Both the position numbers and the translations under genes were made by a program. DNA of 64,000 bases, taken from assembly GCA_038087015.1 (NCBI GenBank), contig JASBNA010000017.1, forward strand, positions 496,001 to 560,000, written 5' to 3'. The DNA comes from Cerrena zonata. Taxonomy: Eukaryota > Basidiomycota > Agaricomycetes > Polyporales > Cerrenaceae. Position 1 is the stretch's first letter; every line of letters begins with the position of its first letter. This document shows, piece after piece, positions 1-11,589 of the stretch. Below the pieces are notes generated by a model. The model was not told where the DNA came from, searched no databases, and was given only the letters and a program-made list of their open reading frames with translations.

Positions 1-472
<472 letters not shown>

Positions 473-638
473 TACAGAGCGACGAAAAGACGTGGTAAGG
501 ACTCATTGCTTTCCAAATCGTGTAAAATGAGAACGAGATACACTAATATTACCTATGACACAACAGACAACAAGAGAGAAGTACAAAGTATAGAAACAAG
601 GAAGTCAACAACGCTCATAACTCAAGACGTGGGTTCAA

Positions 639-2634
639 TCAATCGTCATCGTCTCCGATTATGTGCGGATCATTGGGCGTGTTGGGGACACGCGCGTACC
701 ATTTATTGGTTGTCTCTTCTAACTCGATCGCCCCATTTCCTGTATCTTGGTTGGGCGCATTCCGACCGCTCGCAGAGTATAGGTTGATCAGGGAGACGAT
801 GAGGGAGTAGATGATGAACGATAAACTGCATCGGTGATTAGAGGGAGACGAGAAGATACAATAGAGTAAGAGGCACAAACCTAAACATGATGAGAATGTA
901 GGTAACATGATCCATGCCAGCGCCGTGGACAGTTTGAAGTTCTTCGTCGGTTGCCGACATGAATAAGAGACTAAAATGGTACAATCATTGGAACTCCCAA
1001 TCACGCATTGAAAGGAAACATAGGTTCACATACCCAGCGGCAACCAGGAGCTAGATACAACTAATTATCAGTAAGCAACTCAACCTCAATTGGAACAACT
1101 GACGTACGTATGGGGGAAGATGTCTGAATGTCTTCACTGCTTGTGCACCACCAGCAGAGTTACTTCCATCATTGAGAGTATGTTCACTATGATCATCTTG
1201 AACTGCAGGGACTTCAGGAGTGTACTTCGGAACAATGAATGAAACCTCGATGATTCGAGTGACACCAGCAAGCATTAGAGTGTAGCCGAAGATGGCGTGT
1301 ACTCGAGTAGATATCATTAGTGCTTGTGCATGGTCGGACATCGCCCATCCTGTTAGGATGATACTGAGTGTTCGGTGAGCAACCGGTAAGTGAGAAAGGA
1401 ATCAGTGTAATCTTACATCACTGACGGAACAACGGTACGCTTGGGAAAAGGTCAGTATAAAAGGATGATCGGGAGAGTGAAGCGATGTGTACCTGGTTGT
1501 TGCGTGATAGGACAATACCCAGAGCACCTCCAGCCCACCCTAGAAGAAAGCAAATTCAGCTAACCCTGAGTATAAACTGTGTTTTTTTGGAACACGCACA
1601 GAGAACACCGAGAATCCTACAGTGAACCCGGTTAGAAAGGACAAATGGATTGCGTTTCATAAGATAAATAAGATAAGAACTTACGTGTGTTGCATATCTT
1701 TGACAGACCAAGATGAACCTCTGTGCTCGGTGAAGGTATTGACTAATAAACCCATACGGATGAATATCCAACACAGACGGTGACCTCAGGGAAACTCTCA
1801 CCAATGCCCTAGAATTGAAGTTAATGCATGTCCCTCAGAGCACCAGACCATTTTTATTACGTACCCAGAGCGTTATAACCCATGAGTCCCACCATTCTGG
1901 AGAGCGTCCGCTTCGACGGATCCATGGTTCACCAACTAGTAACATTATTGCCATAATGGTTCCATAGGCGATAAAACCACTCCCCTGGTGAAATAGACAT
2001 CCTTTCATATTAGCATTGCAGAAACTACACGGATGGTGCGCACCATAATGTAATGAGCCAGGCATTGTCCCAGATGATCCCCTCTGCAATACCCTCCGAA
2101 TGTGATTGCACCAAAGAGCATTTGTGTCCAGGCCAGAATAGGATACAATTTACCAACAATACCATGGAGGATCACAACGTACGGTCTGATTGACTTCTCG
2201 TGTATGTGAAGTTTCAAATAAATTCCCAAGAATAATTGCAAAGCCATCGGAAGGAATAGGATGTTGGCCATTACGCCATGAGCACCGTGCAAGAATGATC
2301 GGCCTTTATGTGCGTGGCCCAAAAAGTAGCCACCAGCTGTGAGAGCGAACCCTACAGACTTAACATCTTGTTGTTAGTCTTAGACTGGATTGATCGTTCG
2401 AACAGAACGAACCTGGAGCGGGACATGCCATCGACTTCTCGAGAGTCCAAGCACCATTCCAATCGGGAACAGAATACCCCAAACAGTAGCCTGGAGGAAT
2501 ATATGGATCCATAAGATACTATCCACTGGTGCGCTAGCTTGTTCTTCGGTCAATTCATCGTGATGTTTGTGTGCAAGAACGGGGATTATAAGAGCCAGTA
2601 AGAAAGTCGGCAATATGCTCAAAGTTCGTGCCAT
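639..2634 (-). CDS. YTP1-like multi-pass membrane protein (DUF2427/Ytp1 domains)
   Basis: Protein of unknown molecular function, related to yeast Ytp1, a membrane protein resembling mitochondrial electron transporters. Reading down from ATG 2634: hydrophobic signal-like start ([20 protein letters not shown]), a His-rich [11 protein letters not shown] segment, then the DUF2427-type block [20 protein letters not shown] and several more membrane helices with His residues ([15 protein letters not shown]). The C-terminal Ytp1 block includes [20 protein letters not shown]. About eleven exons; exon 1 is 2413-2634, intron 1 2350-2412. Two exons are only 17 nt long (1600-1616 and 1034-1050), each with good GT/AG borders and each needed to keep the frame (ILGVLWWAGG and PPYLLVAAGLLF). 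The protein ends in an acidic GDDDD tail. Family assignment is strong; function is not known. Confidence 0.88.
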
Positions 2635-3167
2635 TGTTGCAGTCTAAGTAACAAAGAGACTTTCCCCTCCACTGTCGGGCTTGGACAGTAGGCAATTGGC
2701 CCTCCCAGAAAGTAACGTTGAGAGCGTACAGCAGCGAGATGGTTGCAGTCGGGGATGAAACACAGTGCGGGAATATGTCATGTAACGCTGATTACATCAT
2801 TCAGCCGACCATGACCGACGTTTAGAGGAAGAGTCCTTGGTATTGACCAAACTCGACTTCGGGGAGACTGAGAGACCTTGTCAAGACTGCGACAAACCTC
2901 TTCGATACTAAATGAAGTCGTGGGTTGCTAACACAATATAAATGTATACAATCACCGACCAATGTGGCTTTATACGGGTATAAGTATTGCCGCATAGCGA
3001 TTCCATTAGGATTGAAAAGTAATAGAAATTTAACAATATATATTTGGAGGTGTGCCCTAAGCATAGCCATTACTTGGCTAAAATGTACAGGTCGCCATCT
3101 ATAGTTCAATACAATAAGGTACGAAACTTTCGTGTAGGTTATTGGTACACGTTAAATTCTATGAGGA
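2635..3167. other. Intergenic: YTP1-like promoter and P450 3' flank
   Basis: No coding signal recognised. It carries the upstream region of the YTP1-like gene and the downstream region of the P450, both on the minus strand. The short open frames here have no family resemblance and overlap on both strands. Confidence 0.5.
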
Positions 3168-5426
3168 TTAGTTTTGGTGATGGCTCTCGTTGATAATTAA
3201 AGCTTCTGCAGAGGCGGAGCGAGGTTTGATCATGCACTTGAAAGGTGCAGGATACCTATGTGATACATTCAGTTTTGTTTGACGGAGAGCGGCGAATACA
3301 CTTACGAAACGATTCCGTTTGACATCTGGGGTTCAACTGGAATTGGATTACCATCCTCATCCAGAGCGGGGGTTATACTGAATGAATGCAGAACACATGC
3401 GACCGTGGAGTACAGTTGATTCAGAGCGAAATAACGACCCGCACATACTCTATTCGCAGTGACAGTTGATCAGAGAGATAACATTCCAAAACAGAAAACA
3501 GGCACTAACCTGCGGCCGAAACCGAAACATGCCACGGTAGGATCTCGGACATCAGGATTCAGTTTGCCATCCTTCAGGAATCTCTCAGGTTGAAAAGCTT
3601 CGGGATCTGGGAATTCCACGGGGTCGTGTAAAATAGACCAAGCCGCCTATAAATTAGATATTAGGATTTAGCCTCGCTTTTTGGAGCTTGACCAAACGGA
3701 CTTACGGCCATAACTACTGAACCCTTGGGGATGAAGTATCCATTGTATTCGTCGTCTTCTATGGTGCAATGCGGCACGGCTTTGGATGCAATCGAAAGTC
3801 AATCATACAATGAACACTAGTACAAACAAGGTTCAAGGACACGTACACATTGGTGTAACCAGCTGCCACCTGAGGGATTCTTTCATGATAGCTTCAATAT
3901 ATGGCAAAGAAGGTCGATCTTCGAATGTCGGTAGTCTATTCGGCCCGACAACGGCATCCAATTCTGCTTGGGCCTTCCTTTGAACTTCTGGATACATGAC
4001 CATTGCAAGGAAGAACGAAGTCACAGCAGAAACGGTCTAAGAATCAAGTTAGGAAGTTGTGTCTTGACATTTGAGTCGTACTCACTGTATCAGCTCCGCC
4101 TAAAGATATATATTAGGACTGATAGAGTAACCTGAAGAACAGGTAATGTAAATCTTACCAACATATGCAATACTGGTAGCTCTACGAGCGAGACGCTCTC
4201 TTTCCTCTCTGTTATCTGATGCATTCATTTGCTCAATCATTTCAGTAGCAATGGAAGGAACTGCTGATCCTATAGCCTAGAAAGAGAAGTCCACAAGACA
4301 ATCATAATCATAGAGTGTTTGAACCTACCAATGCTTTTTGTACAGCATCAAATGGTTTGTTAAGCATCTGTAAGCCATAGTGCTTGTAGTACTTTGCTTT
4401 TCGTTGAAAGCCCGCTCCGGGTATCCAAGCAGGAATATATTTTACTGCCAAATGTCAGAATGACCGAGTCGAAGATTCCCGCATTTTACCACACTTACGC
4501 CACTCAATATTGTCAACCAGGAAGTGCCCGGGTTGCGCTGCCTCATTAAATCCAGTTATGACCTCTTCCGCGATGTGAACGTATTCATTCGATGAATCTT
4601 TCACCTCAATGCCGTACGTAACTTTCATGATACTGGCAGCAAAGGCGCTACACAAAGGATTTAAACGTGGTTTGGTTAGCATTAGCGTTAGCAAGGTAAA
4701 ACGTCCCTGATCGACTTTGCTAGTCGGAACAAACCAAAATCGATCAGGGCCTGGACACTACTGTACGTACTGGCGGATATGAGCCAAGAAATCATCTGGC
4801 GTTTGGTGCAAACGCCAGAGAAAATCCCGAGATTGAGCCTCGTGTACAGGGATGTAACTCGAGGCCACATTCGAGTTGAAATATTGGTGGAAACCGCGGC
4901 GGACCTTGCGCCACTCTTCGCCATATGGCATTATTGCCAGCGACCATTTCATGCCCATCCTGTCAGCGAAGATAAAAAGGTTAGAGCCAACTGTGTATAG
5001 GTGTAATGCATTAAAAAGGCGCTGACAGGTCCGCAAGCATTGTGGAATGAGGTCGTGATGAATAAATATTGGACCGTTTTTCCAGCAGATCTATACATGG
5101 CTGCAGAGACCCCAAGATGACAATATTCTGACCCAACGCAGAAAGACGCACAATGTCACCTATGAAACGTCGTAAATACTCAACTAGCAATGATCACAGA
5201 TCGTGAATAAACAAACCATATCGCTGTGACAAAGTCGCATATGTTTTCCATGGTTCACGGACAGCTACGGGTATGTCTAAAAGGTTGCCAATGATTGGTA
5301 GAGGGGGAGGACCTGGTGGGTAGGGTAGCCTGCTCGGATTCTTTCTACGCTGGTATAAATTGTGATGACCAGCAAAGCCAGAACACCGAGAACTGTAGTG
5401 TCGAGATGGTAGGGGAGTAAAGCCAT
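3168..5426 (-). CDS. Cytochrome P450 monooxygenase, with an apparent one-base break in the N-terminal anchor
   Basis: Microsomal heme-thiolate monooxygenase of the multi-exon basidiomycete type; substrate cannot be told. Motifs in order: membrane anchor ([20 protein letters not shown], from 5426), proline hinge [15 protein letters not shown], helix C ([10 protein letters not shown]), I-helix GGADTT at about 4100, K-helix ExxR (ESLRW, about 3870), PERF region ([10 protein letters not shown], about 3590) and heme-binding FGFGRRVCAG at about 3450-3520, which is split by an intron. It ends [16 protein letters not shown], stop 3168. All downstream exons join in frame. The hydrophobic anchor, however, is one base out of frame with the proline hinge at about 5341-5360, with no room for an intron: either an assembly indel, a pseudogene lesion or an undetected upstream exon. 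Upstream in-frame ATG at 5459 is an alternative start. Confidence 0.85.
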
Positions 5427-5459
5427 TGGGGAAAGATAGGAAGAACCGTGCGGTGGCAC

Positions 5460-6080
5460 ATGTTAACTTTTATAGCTCTTTGGTTGCGGGTATAGAACGT
5501 GTTCAGCATGTAGGGAGAACCAGCAGCATCGCGTGCGAATCGTAGGAGTGCTAGAAACAACTAGCCATGGCATGAACGGAACGCTGGCAAAGCTATCGAT
5601 CACGGAAGTGAGCACATACGCGCTAGGGGGTCGGGTTTTTTCGATTTGCTCTCCCCTGGAAAGCTAGGGAAAACTGAGCCGCAAACAAGAAGTCCCCATC
5701 AGAAGCGAATACTCCTCAGTTCGCTTATCAATGAAGTCATGTAGCCATGGTATTTGTATGATAACATGGATCCTTCAGACAGTGAATGTCACGCGGAAAG
5801 AGTCAAGTGTATTGTGGAAGCCTGGCTGGTGACTGGAGGGAGTACTAGAAGAAGAAGGGATGCTCGGTTTCTATATACATGAAGTTAGACACCCGTGGCT
5901 TGAAGGAGCCCGTGCGTACGGTACTACTCACCACATCCATCCATTAGAGTTGAACTGGATTTCCTTCCGTGAATAAAATAGGAATGGTCTGATGCGTGCC
6001 AACGAGACATGAACAAGATCAATAGAATTTAGATGTTTATCGAAGAACGAGAAGCAATAAATATTGAGACCCGTAGGTCT
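5460..6080. other. Intergenic between P450 and U6 snRNA
   Basis: No protein-coding signal. On the minus strand immediately 3' of U6 there is a short perfect hairpin, AGACC-TACG-GGTCT (about 6067-6080). The first run of four T on the U6 strand is only near 5975. Confidence 0.4.
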
Positions 6081-6118
6081 ACCACTCCGGGAAAGCGTGT
6101 CATCCTTGTGCAGGGGCC

Positions 6119-6149
<31 letters not shown>

Positions 6150-6173
6150 TTCGTATGTCACCCCGAGGGGGAC
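6081..6173 (-). ncRNA. U6: U6 spliceosomal snRNA
   Basis: U6 is the catalytic-core snRNA of the major spliceosome. On the minus strand, from 6173, the sequence starts with the 5' stem-loop (GTCCCCCTCGGGGTGAC). It continues through the conserved central region: ATTGGAACGATACAGAGAAG contains the invariant ACAGAGA box that pairs with the 5' splice site. AGC of the catalytic triad follows in GATTAGCATGGCCCC, then TGCACAAGGATGACACGC of the U2/U6 and internal stem-loop region. These match universal U6 sequence. The 3' end is placed after AGTGGT at 6081 and is approximate: the usual terminal U-run is not there. No obvious TATA element was seen at the expected distance upstream, so a pseudogene copy cannot be excluded, although the core is intact. 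Confidence 0.9.
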
Positions 6174-6612
6174 AATCATGGTTGAGTGGAAAGAGTAGTG
6201 GCAGCAGGGATTTTGAATTTTGCGTATCTCGCGGGAAATGATGCCTGCATCGACACTAACTACTTCCGGCCTATCATCTCACGACAAACCCGGGCCAGTC
6301 ATTTCCCCATCTCAGACACTCAGGTACTCTAAATCGAGATGAAATTTCTGCTCCCTGTGTTAGAAGCCGGCGTGAGATTGAAAGAGTGCATGACTCCATT
6401 ATGTTATATATAGATGAAACATTACACCATAGGTTTGTTCATTGGCACGCTCAGAAGATTCACTGGGCAGTGGGATTAGTTCGAGCTGTTCGACGCTTTA
6501 CCTCCATAGGAGTTGTATCAGGTAGTCGTAGTTTGCTCGCCTCTCACACTACGTAGACACAGACGCACGCAACTTTATTCTTTTACCTAAATCATCTTCG
6601 ACGTATCATCTA
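6174..6612. other. Intergenic: U6 upstream and F-box gene 3' flank
   Basis: Contains the 5' flank of U6 and the region downstream of the F-box gene stop at 6613. No coding signal was recognised. A clear pol III TATA box could not be placed by eye. Confidence 0.4.
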
Positions 6613-8419
6613 TCATGCATAATCCATAACATGAATCCGACCTTCCACGGACCCCAGAGCGATTCTCCCCTCTTTCTCCTCAGCAGCAACCTTAGCCCAT
6701 TCGCTGTGTGTGTCCCAAATCTGAAAGATTGGCTGAGCGGCAAACGTATTTGAAGCATCCAACTTCCCCTCCAATTCCGATGACAGCAATAGGGAACCCG
6801 GAAGATTAGCCGTACGATCCTCCTGAGAAGGATTGAGCGACAAAGTTTGCCCTGCTAGTCTTTGACCTAGGTCACCGGCCTGAGGCGAATCCGGCTCGGA
6901 CTGGGCATCAATCCATAGTGCAGTACCGTATTCCCCAATGGTCATATCCGAAGGTGTGAATAGGCGCATATTGGAGACTATACTGGTCTCCATAATGGGC
7001 TTACACTGCTCCGAATAGAGATATGGTAGATCATTCACAGAACCCGTGTACGTCGGATTCGGCCGCAAAGTATAATGATGGAGCATGTTCACCGGCCATG
7101 GGTACCAAGAATCGTACCGAAGTAGAATATTCATCATCGGTGGATAGTTGGCAGGTACTGGTTGTGATGTAAACCGAGCATGACGGGCGGGGAATGAATC
7201 ATATATGGCAACTTGTAAGCTGTCGATACGCCATGACCATTTGTACGCGGCCACCGGTCGAATTTGAGGTGGTTCTTCTCCTAATGAAGGGGGAGATGCG
7301 GGGATGTCATATAAATGGATCCAGTGCTGGCGAAATACAAGGAAGAACCGATCCCAAGCAATCGCGCCAAGAAGGCGGAATTCCTGGATAATAATAGAAG
7401 GTTGAGAGGTTGACATTGCCTATTCATTAGGGAGGTGCTTACCTCGATTGCACCAAGAGTGGCGTCACCACCTATCTTGTGCGGATATAGCACGCAAATA
7501 GTCATTCCCGTTTCGGTATCAATAACGTGTATCGTATTATTTGCGATATTCGCACTGAAGAAGTGAGAACCATGTAAAAGTATAGGGTGTCTTGGACTTG
7601 GGAACTCGATAAGTCGAGTAAACGCCGTTGTAGGGTCTTGTGAATCGAAGTTAATGGAGTAAACAGCCGTTATTGGTTCACCTTCTGCTTGAACTCTAAA
7701 AATAGGTATGATCAGGCGTCAGTCTCATGCATATAGAAGTACATTCATCGTTTGGGTGTATAGAGTAGAGAGAGTGGGAATACGCACCTATCACTGGATC
7801 TTCGAGTGATTGAGACCATGGCGCTGTTACCAGCCTCCTTGTTAACAGAAACAGCGGCAAATGTACCGATGGAAAGCGTAGCAACACTTGTTGGTGCGCC
7901 TACTCCATCAAGATCCCAACAGTGTACTACAATTGAGCGAGGCTCAAGCGATGACTCTAGGAATGATGAGGTAACAAGGTAACGTCCACCATACCCTGGT
8001 AGGAAGAAAGTCGCTAGAGTACGGATACCAGACACTGATGATATATCCTTCGATGAGATAGTAATGGTCCGTGTTGTCTTTGGGGAGCGGGACGTCCAGT
8101 TCTGACGACATCTAGCACTACGACGAGCTAATGTCTCCAGCTCAGTTGAGTTCAGATCAACAATCGAGCGGGAGCCGAGGCCAGGCAATGGTACATTCTG
8201 GTTCACAGACAGGTTATACAAGGCATCGAACCAAACAGCTCTTTCCTGAGTGACGTTATAGAGAAAACGGCAGGTCTGCGGGTTAGAAAGACAGTAAATC
8301 TGATGGTGAGAGGTTCCAGCGTTTCAAACGCTGACCTGTCTGATGGTAAGGATATCTTGCACACATATGTCGCTTATTATGTGGAGAAGCAACTCGGTCG
8401 GAAGAGTAACGAAAGACAT
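6613..8419 (-). CDS. F-box domain protein
   Basis: Likely substrate adaptor of an SCF (Skp1-cullin-F-box) ubiquitin ligase. The first exon is short, 8336-8419, and encodes MSFVTLPTELLLHIISDICV, the start of a typical F-box helix. After a 60-nt intron (8276-8335) the next exon continues TCRFLYNVTQERAVWFDALY, the second half of the F-box common in agaric proteins of this family. The rest (about 500 residues) is rich in beta-strand-like repeats (TRTITISSKDISSVSGIRTL, SIVVHCWDLDG, HFFSANIANNTIHVIDTETG) and ends GRIALGSVEGRIHVMDYA, suggesting a beta-propeller-like substrate domain. Four exons join in frame. The start at 8419 is chosen because it begins the F-box directly. The target is unknown. 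Confidence 0.85.
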
Positions 8420-9049
8420 TTTGGGGATCTGCGATAAGTTGCCGGGCGCGGTGAGTGTGTGACCTGATCAAGAGGAGCTAAAACGTCTGAATCAAAAGCA
8501 CCGAATCTAAGTGTCAGTACCCCAGAGATTGAGCGGATATTAAATGCATTGGTTTGGAGGTGCGACACTCACCGGTAAGGGTATCGAAGCTGGTCTGAGT
8601 CAAGCAGCGTTCAAGGTGCTGCCAGTGGGCTTCGATTCCGAGTCCAGGTGATCAGTAGTAATATGGGGATAAGATAAGATCTCGAATCTTATTGATCACG
8701 AGTAATATTTGTCTACGCCACTGGGGGTGTACTGGTAGCTCAAGTGCTACATAGCTTTGGCGTCGTATACGCTACAATGTCTACCTATGTATCTCAGTAA
8801 ATCTTCTTTGCCAATAAGTAATGACGCGAGTTCAGAGCGACTTTGTCAAATGACTATTTTCCCAGATAGGAAAGTGCTGTAGATCATGATTCTCTCGATC
8901 ACATTACATACTGTGGGGTGGCGCGGCCCATTGAGTGCGACTCTATAACACTCTCTACAGTCATACCTCCACTCATCTTTGACCCCAAGTACCGTTGTAC
9001 CTTGCGTTATTGCAAACCAAGTAGAACGTGTGACAGTTAATAACATCAC
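8420..9049. other. Divergent promoter region between the F-box and UBX genes
   Basis: The two flanking genes are transcribed away from each other, so both promoters should lie here. No RNA gene or coding exon is supported. A tRNA-like stretch near 8600-8655 was examined and rejected. Confidence 0.5.
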
Positions 9050-10957
9050 ATGTCATCGGACAAGGATACACTGCTCTCGATGGGTTTCGACTCAGCCCGT
9101 GTCGAATGTGACATTCATTACTCGCGTTCATGATGGTACAACTAACATATCGCCGTTTGATTATCTAGGGGCTTTGAGAGCTACGGGTGGCCGAGGACTC
9201 CAACCTGCAATGGATCATATACTCGAAAACGAAGGTAAACCGGTCCCGGACCCATCCGTGCAGGCAGCTTCCTCCTCAGCCACAGCCCCTTCAGGAGCTG
9301 CCATGGATGTAGACGAAGATGAAGAGGATGCTGAAGCTTTGAAAGCGGTCTATGGTGGATCGGCGGCAGCTGCGGCTGCCGATACTGCAGCAGAAGCCAA
9401 AGTACGTCTACGCCTGCATCAGCGTCTTGACATCGCCTTAACGTTGAATCAATCTTGGTGCTGTTACTACGAAATCCCATCTTATCAACTTATTATTCAC
9501 TCGATGACATCTATGACGTACAGAGTATCAAGTGCTCAGAATGCGGAAAGATCTTCAAGAATGCCGCCTTGGCCAACTATCATGCGGAGAAGAGTGGGCA
9601 TGATCAATTCGAAGAATCGACTGAAGAGGTAGCGTGTCCATAACCCCATCTGGCTCTCCTTCTATCACCTTTGATGCTTGCCACATCTCCGTGCATCCAT
9701 GCATCTACGCTTTTCCGTGATGCATATCATTGATAAGTTATGCCGGTACCGACTGCAATCTGACATTTATCCCGTGCAATTTGTAGATCAAACCTTTGAC
9801 AGAAGAAGAGAGGAAGGAACGACTTGCAGAGCTAAGGACTAGGATGGCCGCGAAACGAGAGGTGAAGGCGAAACAGGAAGCGAAGGAGGCACAGGCCAAC
9901 GAGGCGATTCGACGGAAAGCAGGAAGGGTAAGGATCGGTTTGTCATTCCTGATTTGATGATGCTAATCAGTGTGCTGGCATGTTACTATCAGGACGTAAA
10001 CGCAGCCAGAGAAGAATTAAAACACAAGGAGATTCTCAAGGAGGCTGAGGCTAAACGCAGAGGTTCGTTGAATAATTCTTGCAGTGAACAATTTACTCAT
10101 ACTATTGTAACGCGCTTCGCAGAGAAACTAGAGGATGCTAAAGCTCGTGCCGCCATTAAGGCTCAGATCGAAGCTGACAAGAAGGCTCGAGCTGAAAAAG
10201 CCGCTCGGGAAAAAGCCCTACGAGAAGGCAGAGTATACGATGAATCTGCCTCTGCCTCTGCTGCTCCAACAGCGGCAGCTCCGGCTGCACCCGCGTTGAC
10301 TGGTACAGCAGGCAGGGATTACCCTCAGACGCGCTTGCAGATCCGTCTCGCGAGCGGAGGTCAACCATACACAACGACACTTCCCAGTGACGCCAGTATG
10401 TTATCTTGTCTTCCAACATTGTGCTTCATTCACAAGGCTGTCAATTTTGTAACCGTTTATAGCTCTTCGTGAGGTGGCGGAATACCTCGCCGGACAGACG
10501 CTGTCAGTTGACGTTGAATCGGTCACGTTCGCCCAACATTTCCCAAGGCAAGTTTCCGCGGTTTTCTCTCCGTCACTATGCTCGGTGTACTCGGACGCTG
10601 ACTTGACATTGCGTTGTGTGCAACGAAAACAGGAAGCAATTCACGCACTCGGACTTCTCACGAACACTCAGGGACCTCGGCTTGACGCCTTCTGCAGGTA
10701 CGTATCCTATTCGCTGTCGGCTCATTGCGGATTTCTTTCTGTATCCTGGATGCACAAAGACGGCGTTGAAGAAACTTTGAAACGCATTTCCCCTGTGGGG
10801 AATTTCATGTGATTTCCAGAGTATTTTTATCCTTGTTTCTTGTCTGTGTATCTGGTGGATACAGGAATGATCCCCGTTCTGTTGCATAACAACTTCTGCG
10901 TGGGCACGTACTGATCTTACACTTGTCGCCCGTGTACAGGTTCTCATTGCTTCGTGA
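9050..10957 (+). CDS. UBA / C2H2 zinc finger / UBX domain protein (UBXN1/SAKS1-like)
   Basis: Predicted ubiquitin-binding cofactor of the Cdc48/p97 AAA ATPase. Exon 1 (9050-9107) and exon 2 (from 9169) encode a UBA domain (LLSMGFDSARVEWALRATGG). An acidic DVDEDEEDAEAL segment follows, then a C-x2-C-x12-H-x5-H zinc finger (CSECGKIFKNAALANYH, about 9530-9600). Next comes a long charged coiled coil rich in K/E/A (about 9790-10230), then a UBX domain starting TRLQIRLASGG and reaching VESVTFAQHFPR. The UBX exon ends at 10547 and is followed by GCAAGT: a GC-AG intron (10548-10632) gives the expected KQFTHSDFSRTLRDLGLTPS. The last junction is uncertain. GT-AG splicing at 10698 leaves the expected VLIAS ending (stop 10957) one base out of frame, so the C-terminus could differ. 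Confidence 0.85.
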
Positions 10958-11589
10958 ACACCAAGTGTCCATTATTGTCTGAGGCTCCAAGTATATCAAT
11001 GATGTCCATTGCCCGAATTGAACCTTAAATCGCCTGCTGTGTGTGTCACTGTATATTCCTAAACCTCAATTGTATCATCAGTCGCAATGGGCATACTTCA
11101 GATTCTCCAATCATACATGTCTCATTTATTTTACTTCCGGTGGCGCAGTTTCGCCAGCCTCGATCGGGTGGGGATTCATGGCAATACAAGGCAAATATGA
11201 GTGTGCCGGCGGCCGCAACACCCGCTCCTCCGAAATGAAAGGCAATCTCGATGCTAGTTCATCGCCGACCGCCAGCCTGGCCCTGCCAGCACTTAAACAG
11301 CTAGTAAAGAATGAGATATATGGTAGTAAAGAGGGAAGAAGTGTTAGTTGTATAGTACATGGCTACCTAGTAAGAAGAGTTTTAGAGTTGCCTCGTGATA
11401 AGGCACGATTTGAATACATTGCAATATGCATGATTCTTTGCGATCTCGAGTATTATCTGTGTGCGCGTGGAGGCGCTACCATCATCATGTCCATATCAGT
11501 CCCCGCACCTTGCTTTAAACCTCCATGTCATCCATGTCCAGTCTCTGCCATTCCTAGTCGCTCTTGCATGTTTTCTACTTCAGCTTACC
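10958..11589. other. Intergenic: 5' flank of the coiled-coil gene
   Basis: A 226-codon open frame crosses this stretch (11043-11723) but its translation has no domain-like pattern and overlaps the start of the next gene, so it is treated as chance. Nothing else was recognised. Confidence 0.45.

Noticed and set aside
8590..8660. tRNA-like stretch with a GCAGC/GCTGC stem and CTTCGATTCC resembling a B-box
   Set aside because: The T-arm does not pair, the A-box spacing is wrong and no 7-bp acceptor stem can be formed.
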